A DNA stretch of 64,000 nucleotides from Pogonophryne albipinna. Its lineage: Eukaryota; Chordata; Actinopteri; Perciformes; Artedidraconidae. A program made the position numbers and the translations under genes. The notes under the pieces are model-generated. The model had not been told where the DNA came from, searched no databases, and saw only the letters and a program-made list of their open reading frames with translations. Shown here in pieces: positions 53,871 through 64,000 of the stretch. Location of the stretch: assembly GCA_028583405.1 (NCBI GenBank), contig CM053251.1:14705495-14769494 (forward strand). Direction: 5' to 3'. Every line of letters starts with the position of its first letter. Position 1 is the first letter of the stretch.

Positions 53871-56003
53871 ATTGTAGGCTCAAAGATGTGAGGAGGGCAT
53901 GTTGAAACTTAAGTTTGCCTTTTTTTACGTCTGAGAGTTAAAGTGTCAGAGAGACGGAATCAGCTCAGTCCTTGGCATTATCAATGCCTCTTTGAGAAGA
54001 AAGGCATCCCCGGTATTAGGGTGAGGAACGAGACAGCTACCATATCGTCGGTAACACTACTAGTATATCAAATCAAATCAAGTTTTATTTATATAGCACA
54101 TTTAGTATGACTCAAACAGCATCCTGAAGGCATCAACCAGTGAGTCAAGCAGGATCATCTTGCAAGTTGTTATCAGTAAATACTGAAGTGATTGTGTGGT
54201 TAAAAAATGAAAAACAGACTTAACAATGATTCCATTGGTTGATGGTTGGTGACTTGCTTTAAGAGACACAACCGCAGCTTTAAAGGTAATGCCATGTATG
54301 TGAGCATGTGCAGGATGCCAGGAGTTTATGTTGTAGAAAATATTGAAGTGTTAGTTCAACAACAATCCCGCAATGTGATTTAATTGTCAAAAAAAGCACA
54401 GATGAAGTAAAAAAAACACTCAGAGCAGGCAAATATATATCGAGTCTAGTTTCCGATGAACGTAAAGGAAATCTGTTTTGTAGGCCCTGCTAACTTACAG
54501 AAAAGTAAAAACTATTTTTATGAAGTTACAGTACTTTCACAATACAAGTGCTATTTCCAAAGTAACACTCCGTCACTAGTAGTAAGTATTTAAAGACTGC
54601 TTCAAGATGATGTTGGATTTTTTATTTTATTTTAACTCAATGTCCATACATGTCTTTTGCTCAAAATAAAAAAATATTTCTTTACAGGCAATATAAGTAA
54701 AAACCAAACAAAGAAACATTACTTTGTATGCCTTGAATCTTAAAGCTTTTGTATTTTTTTAACATGAGAGAAAAGAAGAAGGAACACATCTATCATTTGT
54801 TTTAGGATATTTGTGACTTATTCATACAACTAGACACACGAGGACCACAATGATGAAAAACAAACCTTAATCCAGGTCTGAGCATCAATACACTCATACC
54901 TGGATAATCTGTTGAAGTGAGATAAGGATTAGAAGAAGCTATATTGCCAGGTAATGTTTTTTACTTTCCATTTTAATAAAGGCCAACAGAAAGGTCTTAT
55001 GCGTTTTGTACATCTATTACTTTTCATCCATTACTTGCATGTCTAACAACGTGGTATCTCTTTATAGCACTTGGAGCCTGCCTCGTTTTTCTGTGAAAAC
55101 GTTCCCCCCCACGTGCAGTTTATAAATGACATGTAGGCTGGTGTTTATGATATATTGGAAGGGTTTAGTACCAAAGTCTCGTGGCATATTAAATATTTCA
55201 TCTGCCAGAGTGTGGCAAATGAAATACAGATACAGAATGATATAATGGTCAGAAGTTCATAAAAGTATTTGAATATGTATTTAAATGGAGTGAGTTAAGG
55301 TAATCCATATTGTTAAACAAAGCACAATTTGCTTTAGTTAGTACTGAACAATTATTGATGAAAAGACAGCAACAGACAGTGTTCATTACATTTATTTTAA
55401 AGTTAAAGCATATTTGGCACCTTAAAAATCGTACTGAAAGGGAAATTATGATTATAATGATTAGGATATATAAAAAAGTAGTTCCCCCCCAATTTAATTC
55501 TATAAAATCATTTCAAACTAATGCTCCATCTTTAATCCAATGTTCAATTATGTGATCCCTGTGTTACAGGCCCTAGCAGAGGACCAACAGTGTAGTGCTA
55601 TCCAAAAAAGTTTGAAAAAAAGATACTCAATACTCCACTATATCTTAGATGCTCATGCTTCCCGTCTCGACTGTCGACGTGGTAAATATTTATGGTACTT
55701 GGAGACCATTCTGTCTCCATCTGTGAACACACTCCATCCCACATGCACGTTGTCAGTGACGTGCATGCAGGTGTCAGTTCTTGTAGTTGCCAACGTGTGG
55801 ATTTTTTTACTAACCAACGTGACATATGCTACAGATGGTTTCAGCTCTCAACCAGCAGGTACAGTCTCGCCATCGCCCACCACCCACTTCCAATGCCAAA
55901 TTATATACTGCGTAATTCAGGATAGTTGTCATTGCATTATAAGTAATGCAACTCTCCAGATGAGGGGTTGCTACATTTGTCAAATGACAAACCAGATGAA
56001 TTA
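53871..56003. other. No gene recognised; retroposon tail near 54066
   Basis: AAATCAAGTTTTATTTATAT near 54070 is a common fish retroposon 3' tail. The rest is AT-rich with no domain seen; the 189-codon frame at 55540-56109 has no homology I recognise and crosses into the hAT terminus, so it is not called. Confidence 0.4.
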
Positions 56004-56234
56004 TGCTGATACAGGGTTCTTACACCTTTTCCAAAGTCAAATTCAAGCACTTTTCAAGCATTTTCAAGGTGCATTTTCCAGCTTTTCAAGCATCTTACAG
56101 CTGTTGTAAATTACATATTTATATACACATACTCAAATGATTATTTCCCTACCACACATTAAATCAGATGTTCTTTATGCTATAAACAACCAAATGTGTG
56201 TTTTGTGATAGCCTTCTACACGAGGATGAAAAAT

Positions 56235-56750
56235 TACAAGATCTGAGTACTTCTACTTTTACTCAAGTACAAGATCTGAGTAATTCTACTTTTACTCAAG
56301 TACAAGATCTGAGTACTTCTACTTTTACTCAAGTACAAGATCTGAGTACTTCTACTTTTACTCAAGTACAAGATCTGAGTACTTCTACTTTTACTCAAGT
56401 ACAAGATCTGAGTACTTCTACTTTTACTCAAGTACAAGATCTGAGTACTTCTACTTTTACTCAAGTACAAGTTCTGAGTACTTCTACTTTTACTCAAGTA
56501 CAAGATCTAAGTACTTCTACTTTTACTCAAGTACAACATCTGAGTACTTCTACTTTTACTCAAGTACAAGATCTGAGTACTTCTACTTTTACTCAAGTAC
56601 AAGATGTGAGTACTTCTACTTTTACTCAAGTACAACATCTGAGTACTTCTACTTTTACTCAAGTACAACATCTGAGTACTAATTTCACTACAAGATCTGA
56701 GTACTTGTACTTTTACTCAAGTACAATATCTGAGTACTTATTCCACCTCT
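56235..56750. repeat. 33-bp minisatellite, about 15-16 units
   Basis: The unit AGATCTGAGTACTTCTACTT plus TTACTCAAGTACA is repeated almost perfectly. The period is a multiple of three, so one frame is open on each strand (+ 56198-56752 and - 56234-56503). The unit matches the terminal part of the MITE family at 783 and 4285. Confidence 0.95.
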
Positions 56751-57576
56751 AGTAGCATATTAGCCTGAATTGTAGCCACAAAATCACGCAGAGCTGCATA
56801 AAAATAGACTCACAATGGTAACAAGTGGAAAATAATATTTACAAATGTGTACAATGATTTGTAGGTAATGTTGACTACTCAAGACACCTGAATTATACAT
56901 CTTCAAAGGAAGACTGTGTTCATTCTACAATTACATGGGATTAAAGCAAAATGTAGTTTTACTTGTATAATACTTCAATTTTATATTTTTTTTCATCTGT
57001 TTTCAAATAAACAAAGTATTGGCTTTCAGAATATTAAACTTGTTTCGGCAAATTCAGATGATAAATACAACTTTGAAGCTTCGGCATAATTACAAGCAGA
57101 GAACGGACTAATGTAACATCACAGCAAGCATAACAGCCGCCGGTGTTTCTTGTGAGTGTTTCCCCGGTACACAAACGCAAAAATACACAAACACACTCGC
57201 GAGCTTCCCCCAGACCAGTAATACAAACGAAAATGTGTCTTCGGGTCAATGTGACTGATTTCGATAGAGCAAGTCACATTTGGTTTAGGCACGAAACATA
57301 CTACCAGTAGAAATACATTGCTTTCAAAATCGCTCTGTGTCGAATCAATAGATTATTTTTCGTGACTATAACACGAAATGCCGTGAGTGCTTCATCCTCT
57401 GAACACCACATGATGGCGACTGTAACGCACATAACATAGGTACGCTCCTCTGAAATGATTGTCCCCTGCAATTATTATTATCCCTCATCGAGTTCGCTAT
57501 TCAGCTTGCTAACGTTAGCTTAAACAAACGTAACATGCAACGTTAGCCTAATCTAAAATGCTGTACTACGGCGTAC

Positions 57577-57725
57577 CTTTCATGTGGCTCGTCAGCGCAG
57601 ACTCTCGCATCGTTATTTTTGCAAACTTTGCAGGAGGCTACTCGTGGGCTTGACCCTCGTCTTAGCCATGGCTTGTATTTGTCTTCTGCTAGCCAACGCT
57701 CATTGAAACTGCAACCTCCTGGCAT
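57577..57725 (-). pseudogene. hAT transposase N-terminal exon
   Basis: MPGGCSFNERWLAEDKYKPW followed by ASCKVCKNNDARVCADEPHE resembles the N-terminal zinc-binding exon of one hAT transposase group. A donor (AAG|GTACGC) lies at 57577. No later exon was found, so the gene is incomplete. The LTR element sits 79 bases upstream of it. Confidence 0.6.
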
Positions 57726-57803
57726 ACTGTCATCTATCACTCTCATCAGAATGCCCAGGTCACACGTAACACAAACACTTGCAGGTCGCGCGCATAGCGC
57801 GGG

Positions 57804-58193
57804 TGTCACGATTCTCATGTTATGTCACGTTTGTGGTTTTGTATGTTTGGGTGTTTGCCGTTATGTTTTCCTTCTGGGTTATTGTCTGGTCCTTTTCCCT
57901 GTGTTTTTCCTCCCGTCGTTAGTTCCCTGGTGTGTCTAAGTGTCTGATTGTGTTCACCTGTTGTCCTTGTGTTTCTCCTCCCCTGCCCAGCTGTTTCTCG
58001 TCCCGTGATTACCCCGCCCTGTATTTAGTCTTGTCTCTTCCTGTGTTCAGTGTTGGTGCTTCTTTTGTTTGTGACCGAGTTCACCGTGGAGTGTTTTGTT
58101 TGTCCATGTGATATATTAGATAAGAGCCCTTGAAATAAAGGTATTATCAGTGTTATCTGCGTTTGGGTCCTACCTGCTTCATTCCTCGTATCA
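57804..58193 (+). repeat. 5' LTR of the repeat-ORF element
   Basis: 390 bp, TGTCACGATTCTCATG...CTCGTATCA, with an AATAAA signal near 58134. Confidence 0.92.
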
Positions 58194-58211
58194 GAAAGCA
58201 CCAACCTAGAA

Positions 58212-61067
58212 ATGGGCCCAGCAGATCCGTTTGAGCTGGAATTATTGAATTTTTCCTTTTTTTTGGCTAACTGCTCGGATCGATGGAAGAGAGCACCCGG
58301 AGTTCAGCAGCGAGAGGCTGTGTTGTCGGAGGCGCGCCAGATGGCTAGAGAGAAACCAGGTTTGGTGAAATTCTTACCTGGCTGGATTTCAAAGATCCTC
58401 CCGGTGTGTGATTCCCGGCCTGCTAGCCCCAGGCATGCTAGCTCCCTGTCTCCCAATTCCCAACCAGGTACCATACGCCTCGCGGGGTTCCGTCTGAAGT
58501 CAACCCATGCTTCTGCCCCAGTTCCTGCTCCTGTCCAGGAGTCGTATTCTGGAACTCGGCTGGCTTATGGAGGTCCACGGAGTATTCAGGCGGCTGCTAA
58601 GAGAAGGAGTCGCAAGGCTAAGCTAGCAGCCCGAGCCCCAAGAGACATGGCTCCAGCCCCAGTCCTGGCCCCAGCAGCCATGGTTCCGTTCCCAGCAGCC
58701 ATGGTTCCGGCTTCAGTACCGGCCCCAGTAGCCATGGTCCCGACTCCAGTTTCGGCTCCAGGACTGGCTTACCGGCCGACGCCAGCTCCCCGAGTCCTGT
58801 CGGCGTACCGGCCGATTCCAGCACCTCGTCTCCGGTTGGCTCTCCAGCCAAAGCCAGCTCCCCGAGTCCTGTCGGCGTACCGGCCGACTCCAGCACCTCG
58901 TCTCCTGTTGGCTCTCCAGCCGACGCCAGCTCCCCGAGTCCTGTCGGCGTACCGGCCGACTCCAGCACCTCGTCTCCTGCTGGCTCCCCAGCCGACGCCA
59001 GCTCCCAGAGTCCTGTCGGCGTACCGGCCGACTCCAGCACCTCGTTCCCCTCGTGTTCTGTTGGCGAACCAACCGTCCCAAGTCTCCTCTCCAGTTCCCT
59101 CTCAAGTCTCCTCTCGAGCTACCTCTCGAGTCTCCTCTCAAGCCCTCTCTCGAGTTCCCTCTCAAGTTCCCTCTCAGGTCCCCCCTCGAGTCTCCTCTCG
59201 AGTTCCCCCTCAAGTCTTCTCTCGAGTTCCCTATCGAGTCCCCTCTCAAGTCTCCTCTAGAGTCTCCTCTCGAGTTCCCTCTCAGGTCCCCTCTCAAATC
59301 TCTTCTCGAGTCCCCTCTCAAGTCACCTCTCGAGTTCCCTCTCAGGTCCCCTCTCGAGTCTCTTCTCGAGTCCCCTCTCAAGTCACCTCTCGAGTCCCCT
59401 CTCGAGTCTCCTCTCAAGTCTCCTCTCGAGTTCCCTCTCAAGTCTCCTCTCAAGTTCCTACCCGAGTCCCCTCTCAAGTAACCTCTCGAGTCTCTTCTCG
59501 AGTCCCCTCTCAAGTCACCTCTCGAGTTCCCTATCGAGTCCCCTCTCAAGTCTCCTCTCGAGTCTCCTCTCGAGTCTCCTCTCAGGTCCCCTCTCGAGTC
59601 TCTTCTCGAGTCCCCTCTCAAGTCCCCTCTCGAGTTCCCTCTCAAGTCCCCTCTCGAGTTCCCTCTCAAGTTCCCTCTCGAGATCCCTCTCAAGTTCCCT
59701 CTCAGGTCCCCTCTCGAGTCTCTTCTCGAGTCCCCTCTCAAGTCCCCTCTCGAGTTCCCTCTCAAGTCTCCTCTCGAGTTCCCTCTCAGGTCCCCTCTCA
59801 AATCTCTTCTCGAGTCCCCTCTCGAGTCTCTTCTCGAGTCCCCTCTCAAGTCACCTCTCGAGTTCCCTCTCGAGTCACCTCTCGAGTCTCTGATCGAGTT
59901 CCCACTCAAGTCCCTACCCAAGTGTCGTTGGAGGTTCCGCTGGGGGTCCTGCCAACTCTGTGTCCTGTGCCGTTGGAGGCCCCGCCGACTACTCTCCTGC
60001 CGGGGGTCCTGCCAACCCTGTGTCCTGTGCCGTTGGAGGCCCCGCCGACTACTCTCCTGCCGGGGGTCCTGCCAACCCTGTGTCCTGTCCCGTTGGAGGC
60101 CCCGCCGACTACTCTTCTGCCGGGGGTCCTGCCAACCCCGTGTCCTGTGTCGTTGGAGGCCCCGCCGACTACTCTTCTGCCGGGGGTCCTGCCAGCTCTA
60201 TGTCCTGTGCCGTTGGAGGCCCCGCCGACTACTCTCCTGCCGGGGGTCCTGCCAACCCTGTGTCCTGTCCCGTTGGAGGCCCCGCCGACTACTCTTCTGC
60301 CGGGGGTCCTGCCAGCCGTATGTCCTGTGCCGTTGGAGGTCCCGATGACTGCTCTCCTGCCGGGGGTCCTGCCAACCCTGTGTCCTGTCCCGTTGGGTGT
60401 CCCGCCGACGACTCTTCTGCCGGGGGTCCTGCCAGCCCTATGTCCTGTTCCGTTGGAGGACCCGCTGAGAGTCCTGCCAATCCCATGTCTTGTTCCGTTG
60501 GAGGTCCTGCCGTTACCTGTCTCGCCGAGGGTCCTGCCAACTCCTGGTCCTCTTCCGTGGGGGATCCTGCCAAAGCCTGTCCCACCGACACCGGGTCCTG
60601 CCCGGCCTCCGGAGCTGTCCCGTCAGCGCCTTCCTGCCCGGCCTCCGGAGCTGTCCGGTCTTCGCCTTCGAGCCCGGCCCCCTGAGAGCCGCGGTCTTCG
60701 GCCTCGAGCCCGGCCCCCTGAGAGCCGCGGTCTTCGGCCTCGAGCCCGGCCCCCTGAGAGCCGCGGTCTTCGGCCTCGAGCCCGGCCCCCTGAGTGCTGC
60801 GGTCTTCACCCTCATGCTCGGCCCCCTGACTCTTCCTGCCGCTGCCTTCGCCCTCATGCTCGGCCCCCGGAGTTTGCCCGCTGTGGTCTTCGCCCCTCCA
60901 TGGACTCTACCTTGCCCCCGGGCCGTCCGCCCGAGATCTCCACCTTGGACTTTGCCTTGCCCCCGGGCCATCCGCCCGAGATCCCTTCCGGGCCCTCCGC
61001 TGTGCTCCTGGGCTGTCAGCCCAAAACCCGTCCTCCAGACCCCCTCCACCCACCCTGGTGCGCCTAG
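58212..61067 (+). CDS. Unknown 951-aa Pro/Ser/Val-rich repeat protein of an LTR element
   Basis: It starts 18 bases after the 5' LTR. Residues 1-65 look like a folded, non-repetitive domain (ELELLNFSFFLANCSDRWKR, ARQMAREKPGLVKFLPGW). Then come four repeat arrays: 24-residue AYRPTPAPRLLL-type units (about 58770-59050); about 70 four-residue VPSQ/VSSR units coded by a 12-base CTCGAGTCTCCT-like repeat (59080-59920); nine 20-residue GVLPTLCPVPLEAPPTTLLP units (59937-60480); and 12-residue RARPPESRGLRP units (60670-60800). All periods are multiples of three. I do not recognise the protein. It may serve as a Gag-like component or may simply be tolerated filler. Confidence 0.7.
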   Translation: MGPADPFELELLNFSFFLANCSDRWKRAPGVQQREAVLSEARQMAREKPGLVKFLPGWISKILPVCDSRPASPRHASSLSPNSQPGTIRLAGFRLKSTHASAPVPAPVQESYSGTRLAYGGPRSIQAAAKRRSRKAKLAARAPRDMAPAPVLAPAAMVPFPAAMVPASVPAPVAMVPTPVSAPGLAYRPTPAPRVLSAYRPIPAPRLRLALQPKPAPRVLSAYRPTPAPRLLLALQPTPAPRVLSAYRPTPAPRLLLAPQPTPAPRVLSAYRPTPAPRSPRVLLANQPSQVSSPVPSQVSSRATSRVSSQALSRVPSQVPSQVPPRVSSRVPPQVFSRVPYRVPSQVSSRVSSRVPSQVPSQISSRVPSQVTSRVPSQVPSRVSSRVPSQVTSRVPSRVSSQVSSRVPSQVSSQVPTRVPSQVTSRVSSRVPSQVTSRVPYRVPSQVSSRVSSRVSSQVPSRVSSRVPSQVPSRVPSQVPSRVPSQVPSRDPSQVPSQVPSRVSSRVPSQVPSRVPSQVSSRVPSQVPSQISSRVPSRVSSRVPSQVTSRVPSRVTSRVSDRVPTQVPTQVSLEVPLGVLPTLCPVPLEAPPTTLLPGVLPTLCPVPLEAPPTTLLPGVLPTLCPVPLEAPPTTLLPGVLPTPCPVSLEAPPTTLLPGVLPALCPVPLEAPPTTLLPGVLPTLCPVPLEAPPTTLLPGVLPAVCPVPLEVPMTALLPGVLPTLCPVPLGVPPTTLLPGVLPALCPVPLEDPLRVLPIPCLVPLEVLPLPVSPRVLPTPGPLPWGILPKPVPPTPGPARPPELSRQRLPARPPELSGLRLRARPPESRGLRPRARPPESRGLRPRARPPESRGLRPRARPPECCGLHPHARPPDSSCRCLRPHARPPEFARCGLRPSMDSTLPPGRPPEISTLDFALPPGHPPEIPSGPSAVLLGCQPKTRPPDPLHPPWCA

Positions 61068-61170
61068 TGTTGTGTCCCTCCTCCGGACCCCCTCCACCCA
61101 CCCTGCTTGAGGTTTTGGACTTTTGTGGTTTTTAGGGACGTCTGGAATCCGTCCCTTGAGGGGGGGGTTC

Positions 61171-61560
61171 TGTCACGATTCTCATGTTATGTCACGTTTG
61201 TGGTTTTGTATGTTTGGGTGTTTGCCGTTATGTTTTCCTTCTGGGTTATTGTCTGGTCCTTTTCCCTGTGTTTTTCCTCCCGTCGTTAGTTCCCTGGTGT
61301 GTCTAAGTGTCTGATTGTGTTCACCTGTTGTCCTTGTGTTTCTCCTCCCCTGCCCAGCTGTTTCTCGTCCCGTGATTACCCCGCCCTGTATTTAGTCTTG
61401 TCTCTTCCTGTGTTCAGTGTTGGTGCTTCTTTTGTTTGTGACCGAGTTCACCGTGGAGTGTTTTGTTTGTCCATGTGATATATTAGATAAGAGCCCTTGA
61501 AATAAAGGTATTATCAGTGTTATCTGCGTTTGGGTCCTACCTGCTTCATTCCTCGTATCA
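61171..61560 (+). repeat. 3' LTR of the repeat-ORF element
   Basis: 390 bp, apparently identical to the 5' copy; preceded by a purine-rich tract with eight consecutive G. Confidence 0.92.
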
Positions 61561-61805
61561 GCGGGAAGGCCGCAGCGGAGCTGTTTTATGTAGAAGCGAA
61601 GCAATTCTTTTCTTTTAATCTAAAAAGCAAATTATTCAGTCAGACAGAAATTTATTGTAAAAGTAAAGCATTTACATTTTCAAGCACTTTATCTCAATTT
61701 CAAGCACCATTCCCAAAATTCAAGCACTTTCCCAACCTTGAAAACACCACGTTACATTTCAAGCATTTTCAAGGATTTCAAGCACCCGTACGAACCCTGC
61801 TGATA

Positions 61806-62470
61806 ACATGTCCATGTGCATAGGTCTTCTACCTTATATAACCAAAAAGAGGAGACATTTTGTTTAGTATTCAAGACATTCCCCTTTATGTCATGGTTGA
61901 ACACCTGTTTGGAGAATGCACATGCTCGCCCAATACTGGCCTACTCTACTCTAATTCCTAAATACCGTGCCCTTGGAAATGTTTAGATCGTCAGTGTGCT
62001 CAGTGAAAATGTCAGGTTTGCATTGTCTCAATTATTTTTAGAAAGAATGGAAAAGCCCTGAGTATTAACAGGATCATTTAGATGTTTTGAGGTGGGGTTG
62101 TGTGAGCTACTTATCCATAGTTAGTGTATTACAAATGGTAGATTGAAGTACAGTAGGCACGCAACACGTTTGGAAAATCAAACGGGAGGACAAAAGAAAA
62201 GCAAAACCCATTCGAATTTGTCCCTTGCCATCAAACAGCCATTTCCAGCGGGATACTGAAGCCGTCATGTATGTTCCCACCAAAGCCACAACATTTTTAC
62301 ATGCACACACAGCTGGTCTAGCACAGTCTCTTTAGAAAAGTTACAACAGTCGCAAAACAAAACCAATTGATGAAAACATATTTTACTGCTGCACTGCCCA
62401 CAGCAGTACATTGCTTTGCTCCCGTCATCCTGTTCCAAAACTGGGGGCATGCGTGCTGCAATCTACTGTA
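61806..62470. other. No gene recognised
   Basis: AT-rich DNA after the hAT right end; only short ORFs without recognised homology. Confidence 0.4.
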
Positions 62471-62472
62471 TT

Positions 62473-62850
62473 TTTTGAATAATCTTGAATTTTAAGAAAC
62501 ATATCAAGAAAGTATCCAATACTATTAAATTCAACTTGCAACATTTTAAACAAATCAGACCCTTCTTAACTGTCAATGCTGCAAAGTCATACCTCCACTG
62601 CATGATTCTATCCCACATTGAATACTGTTTTACAAACTGGTCGTTTGCTTGTGCCACAAACCTGAAATCCATAGAACAGCTGTACAAGAGAGCTATCAAG
62701 GTGTTTGACAGAAAGCCTTATTCATACCACCACTGTACCATCCTAGAAAAACACAATTTCTTGTGTTTTGATAATTTTAAGTCTTTTAAAAAGGTATGTG
62801 CTTTTTTTTATAAATGTTTACACTGGCCCCCCCTCCCTAACCCCTAGTTT
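62473..62850 (+). pseudogene. LINE reverse transcriptase C-terminal fragment
   Basis: The frame encodes LNFKKHIKKVSNTIKFNLQH, SHIEYCFTNWSFACATNLK and EQLYKRAIKVFDRKPYSYHH, typical of the C-terminal part of fish L2-type LINE ORF2. It ends abruptly at about 62850 in GC-rich sequence of another element. Confidence 0.75.
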
Positions 62851-62990
62851 CCACTGGGTCCGTCTGCGGCGCGTTACGGCTCCGCCGCGGTTTTGGTCCG
62901 GCCTCCTCCGGCGTCATACCCTACCGGGCGCGTTTCACAAGCATTACGGAAGCGGAGCGTCGTGCATGCCGGCTCGCAGTTCTTGTTGAT
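62851..62990. mobile_element. GC-rich DNA-element terminus (partial)
   Basis: TAGTTTCCACTGGGTCCGTC followed by palindromic CGGCTCCGCCGCGG resembles one end of a fish TIR element. The other end was not found. Confidence 0.35.
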
Positions 62991-63291
62991 TTGGGCATAT
63001 TTCCTGGACATTTGTACTTCTACAAGAAAGTAAGTAGGCTACGTAGTTAAATGGTTTATTTTTGTGTCTGTTTAAATCGTGTTTATTGTTGTTATTTCCT
63101 ATTTTGTTGTGTTGTAGACTGCAGACATAATTAATAATAATTGTAATAGTCCAGTTAAAAATAACATGAATCAAAGATGGGTTGCTATTTTAGAGGTAAA
63201 TAAAAAGCATTCATCATCATAATTATTCTATATAATTTACACACAGTGCCTGTAAACCGAAGGAGAACGCTGGCCTTTATTCTCCTACTGC

Positions 63292-63360
63292 AGGGATCAC
63301 CAACTACATTTGTCCAAGGGCCAAAATGTATCCAATATACACTATCGCGGGCCGGGGGGG
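63292..63360. mobile_element. hAT-like terminus
   Basis: CAGGGATCACCAACTACATT followed by GGGCCAAAATGT and a GCGGGCCGGGGGG block is a typical hAT terminal pattern. No partner end in the window. Confidence 0.45.
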
Positions 63361-63419
63361 TACAGGTACTGCATAATGCTTAGCAGACTCTTCACGCTAA
63401 CGAAGGATCACTTCTAGGC

Positions 63420-63580
63420 AGGGTTGGGAGGGTTACTTTGTAAATGTAATCAGTTACTGATTACTGAATACATGCTCTGAAAGTAATCAGAATACAGTTA
63501 CAGTCTTATAAAAGTAACGTGTTCAGGTTACTTTTAGAATACTTTTGGAATACTTTCTTTTTCCATAACAGATGGGTATG
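63420..63580. mobile_element. hAT-N-like repeat, left end
   Basis: CAGGGTTGGGAGGGTTACTT and the following GTAATCAGTTACTGATTACT are the known start of an abundant fish non-autonomous repeat. The right end is beyond recognition here. Confidence 0.6.
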
Positions 63581-63782
63581 TTTTGGTGAGCAGGAGACAC
63601 TTGTTTTACTGTTTTAAAGGCGTATCAAGAACTCAAACACAACATCTTACATCTTACATCTGCAACCCACATAAAAAACATCACCCGGACTGCATTCTCC
63701 TACTGTAAACCTTTCCTTAGAATATGTTATGAATTGTAAGGTGTCCTTGGGTGCTTTGAAAGGCGCCCCTAAATAGAATGAA

Positions 63783-63812
63783 TTATCATTATTATTTATT
63801 ATTATTATTATC
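63783..63812. repeat. (ATT)n microsatellite
   Basis: A short imperfect ATT tandem tract. Confidence 0.7.
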
Positions 63813-64000
63813 TGAAACGATGTAATAACTTTTAAAACTTGTTCCAGTCACTTGCCCCATGCATTCAGCAGCAGCAGGCCATTCACTTTGATTTGATCCC
63901 GTTATAAATGTCATCATTTCGACAATAAAGAAATGCTACATCAACGTTATCTTGCACATTTTATCTAACCATCTCCGTTTCTATCTTTCAATATATTTTA

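Larger units (their letters stand above)
57804..61560 (+). mobile_element. Non-autonomous LTR retroelement with a single repeat-rich ORF
   Basis: Two 390-bp LTRs (57804-58193 and 61171-61560), TG...CA, show no difference by eye. They are flanked by the 5-bp duplication GCGGG (57799-57803 and 61561-61565). A polypurine tract (TTGAGGGGGGGGTTC) precedes the 3' LTR. There is no RT, integrase or protease. No canonical TGG-type primer site follows the 5' LTR (the sequence is GAAAGCACCAACCTAG). The internal 2977 bases are almost wholly one ORF. Confidence 0.9.
56012..61797. mobile_element. hAT element containing minisatellite and LTR element
   Basis: The ends CAGGGTTCTTACACC and GTACGAACCC are imperfect inverted copies, each followed inward by CAAGCATTTTCAAGG repeats, with TGCTGATA on both sides (56004-56011 and 61798-61805). 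The exact last two bases are ambiguous because duplication and terminus overlap. A transposase N-terminal exon lies at 57577-57725 on the - strand. Confidence 0.75.

Noticed and set aside
55540..56109. 189-codon ORF
   Set aside because: It crosses into the hAT terminus at 56012 and shows no homology or codon signature.
56198..56752. 184-codon VQDLSTSTFTQ repeat protein
   Set aside because: Produced by the 33-bp minisatellite; no unique flanking domain, and the element is non-coding elsewhere.
58713..59921. 402-codon antisense ORF rich in RGDSRGN repeats
   Set aside because: It is the mirror of the 12-base coding repeat; any period divisible by three leaves extra open frames. The sense frame spans far more, including non-repetitive parts.

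Overview
This window is teleost fish nuclear DNA. The evidence is a conserved pair of intron-containing genes, hes6 and per2, with fish-type orthologues, surrounded by the usual fish mobile-element fauna: hAT elements with 8-bp target duplications, Tc1, L2/CR1 LINEs, a DIRS tyrosine-recombinase retroelement, Ty3/gypsy, an endogenous retrovirus and a TTAA-flanked element. Nothing prokaryotic is present.

Layout. 1-5 kb: hes6 on the + strand (4 exons), whose last exon carries two 1-base frame breaks. 5.4-21.5 kb: per2 on the - strand, tail to tail with hes6. I can assemble 22 coding exons with consensus splice sites into one uninterrupted 1390-codon frame, plus a probable non-coding first exon and a D-box/E-box promoter. 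22-30 kb: a nest of DNA transposons inserted into one another, resolved by their target duplications. 30.5-40.1 kb: a degraded Ty3/gypsy element on the - strand that has a spliced snrnp25 cDNA where RT and integrase should be. Its gag is split by a 7.6-kb endogenous retrovirus with two 434-bp LTRs. 40.1-50.4 kb: Tc1, CR1/L2-type LINE, L2 LINE and DIRS copies, the last two split by younger DNA elements. 50.4-56 kb: no gene recognised; one hAT element and a small local duplication. 56-61.8 kb: a hAT element holding a 33-bp minisatellite and a recent LTR element. The two LTRs of that element (390 bp each) look identical, and its only ORF is a 951-codon repeat-rich reading frame of unknown function. 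61.8-64 kb: LINE and hAT fragments.

The two host genes belong to linked systems: Per2 is the negative limb of the circadian clock and Hes6 is a bHLH-Orange repressor or co-factor. A HES gene beside a PER gene is a conserved vertebrate arrangement. The most unusual items are the snrnp25 capture, the retroviral gag/pro junction with a UGA-CUAG readthrough context, six tandem covarying hairpins in the same provirus leader, the repeat-coding LTR element, and a Per2 that lacks the usual QDPIWLLMA segment of its Cry-binding domain.
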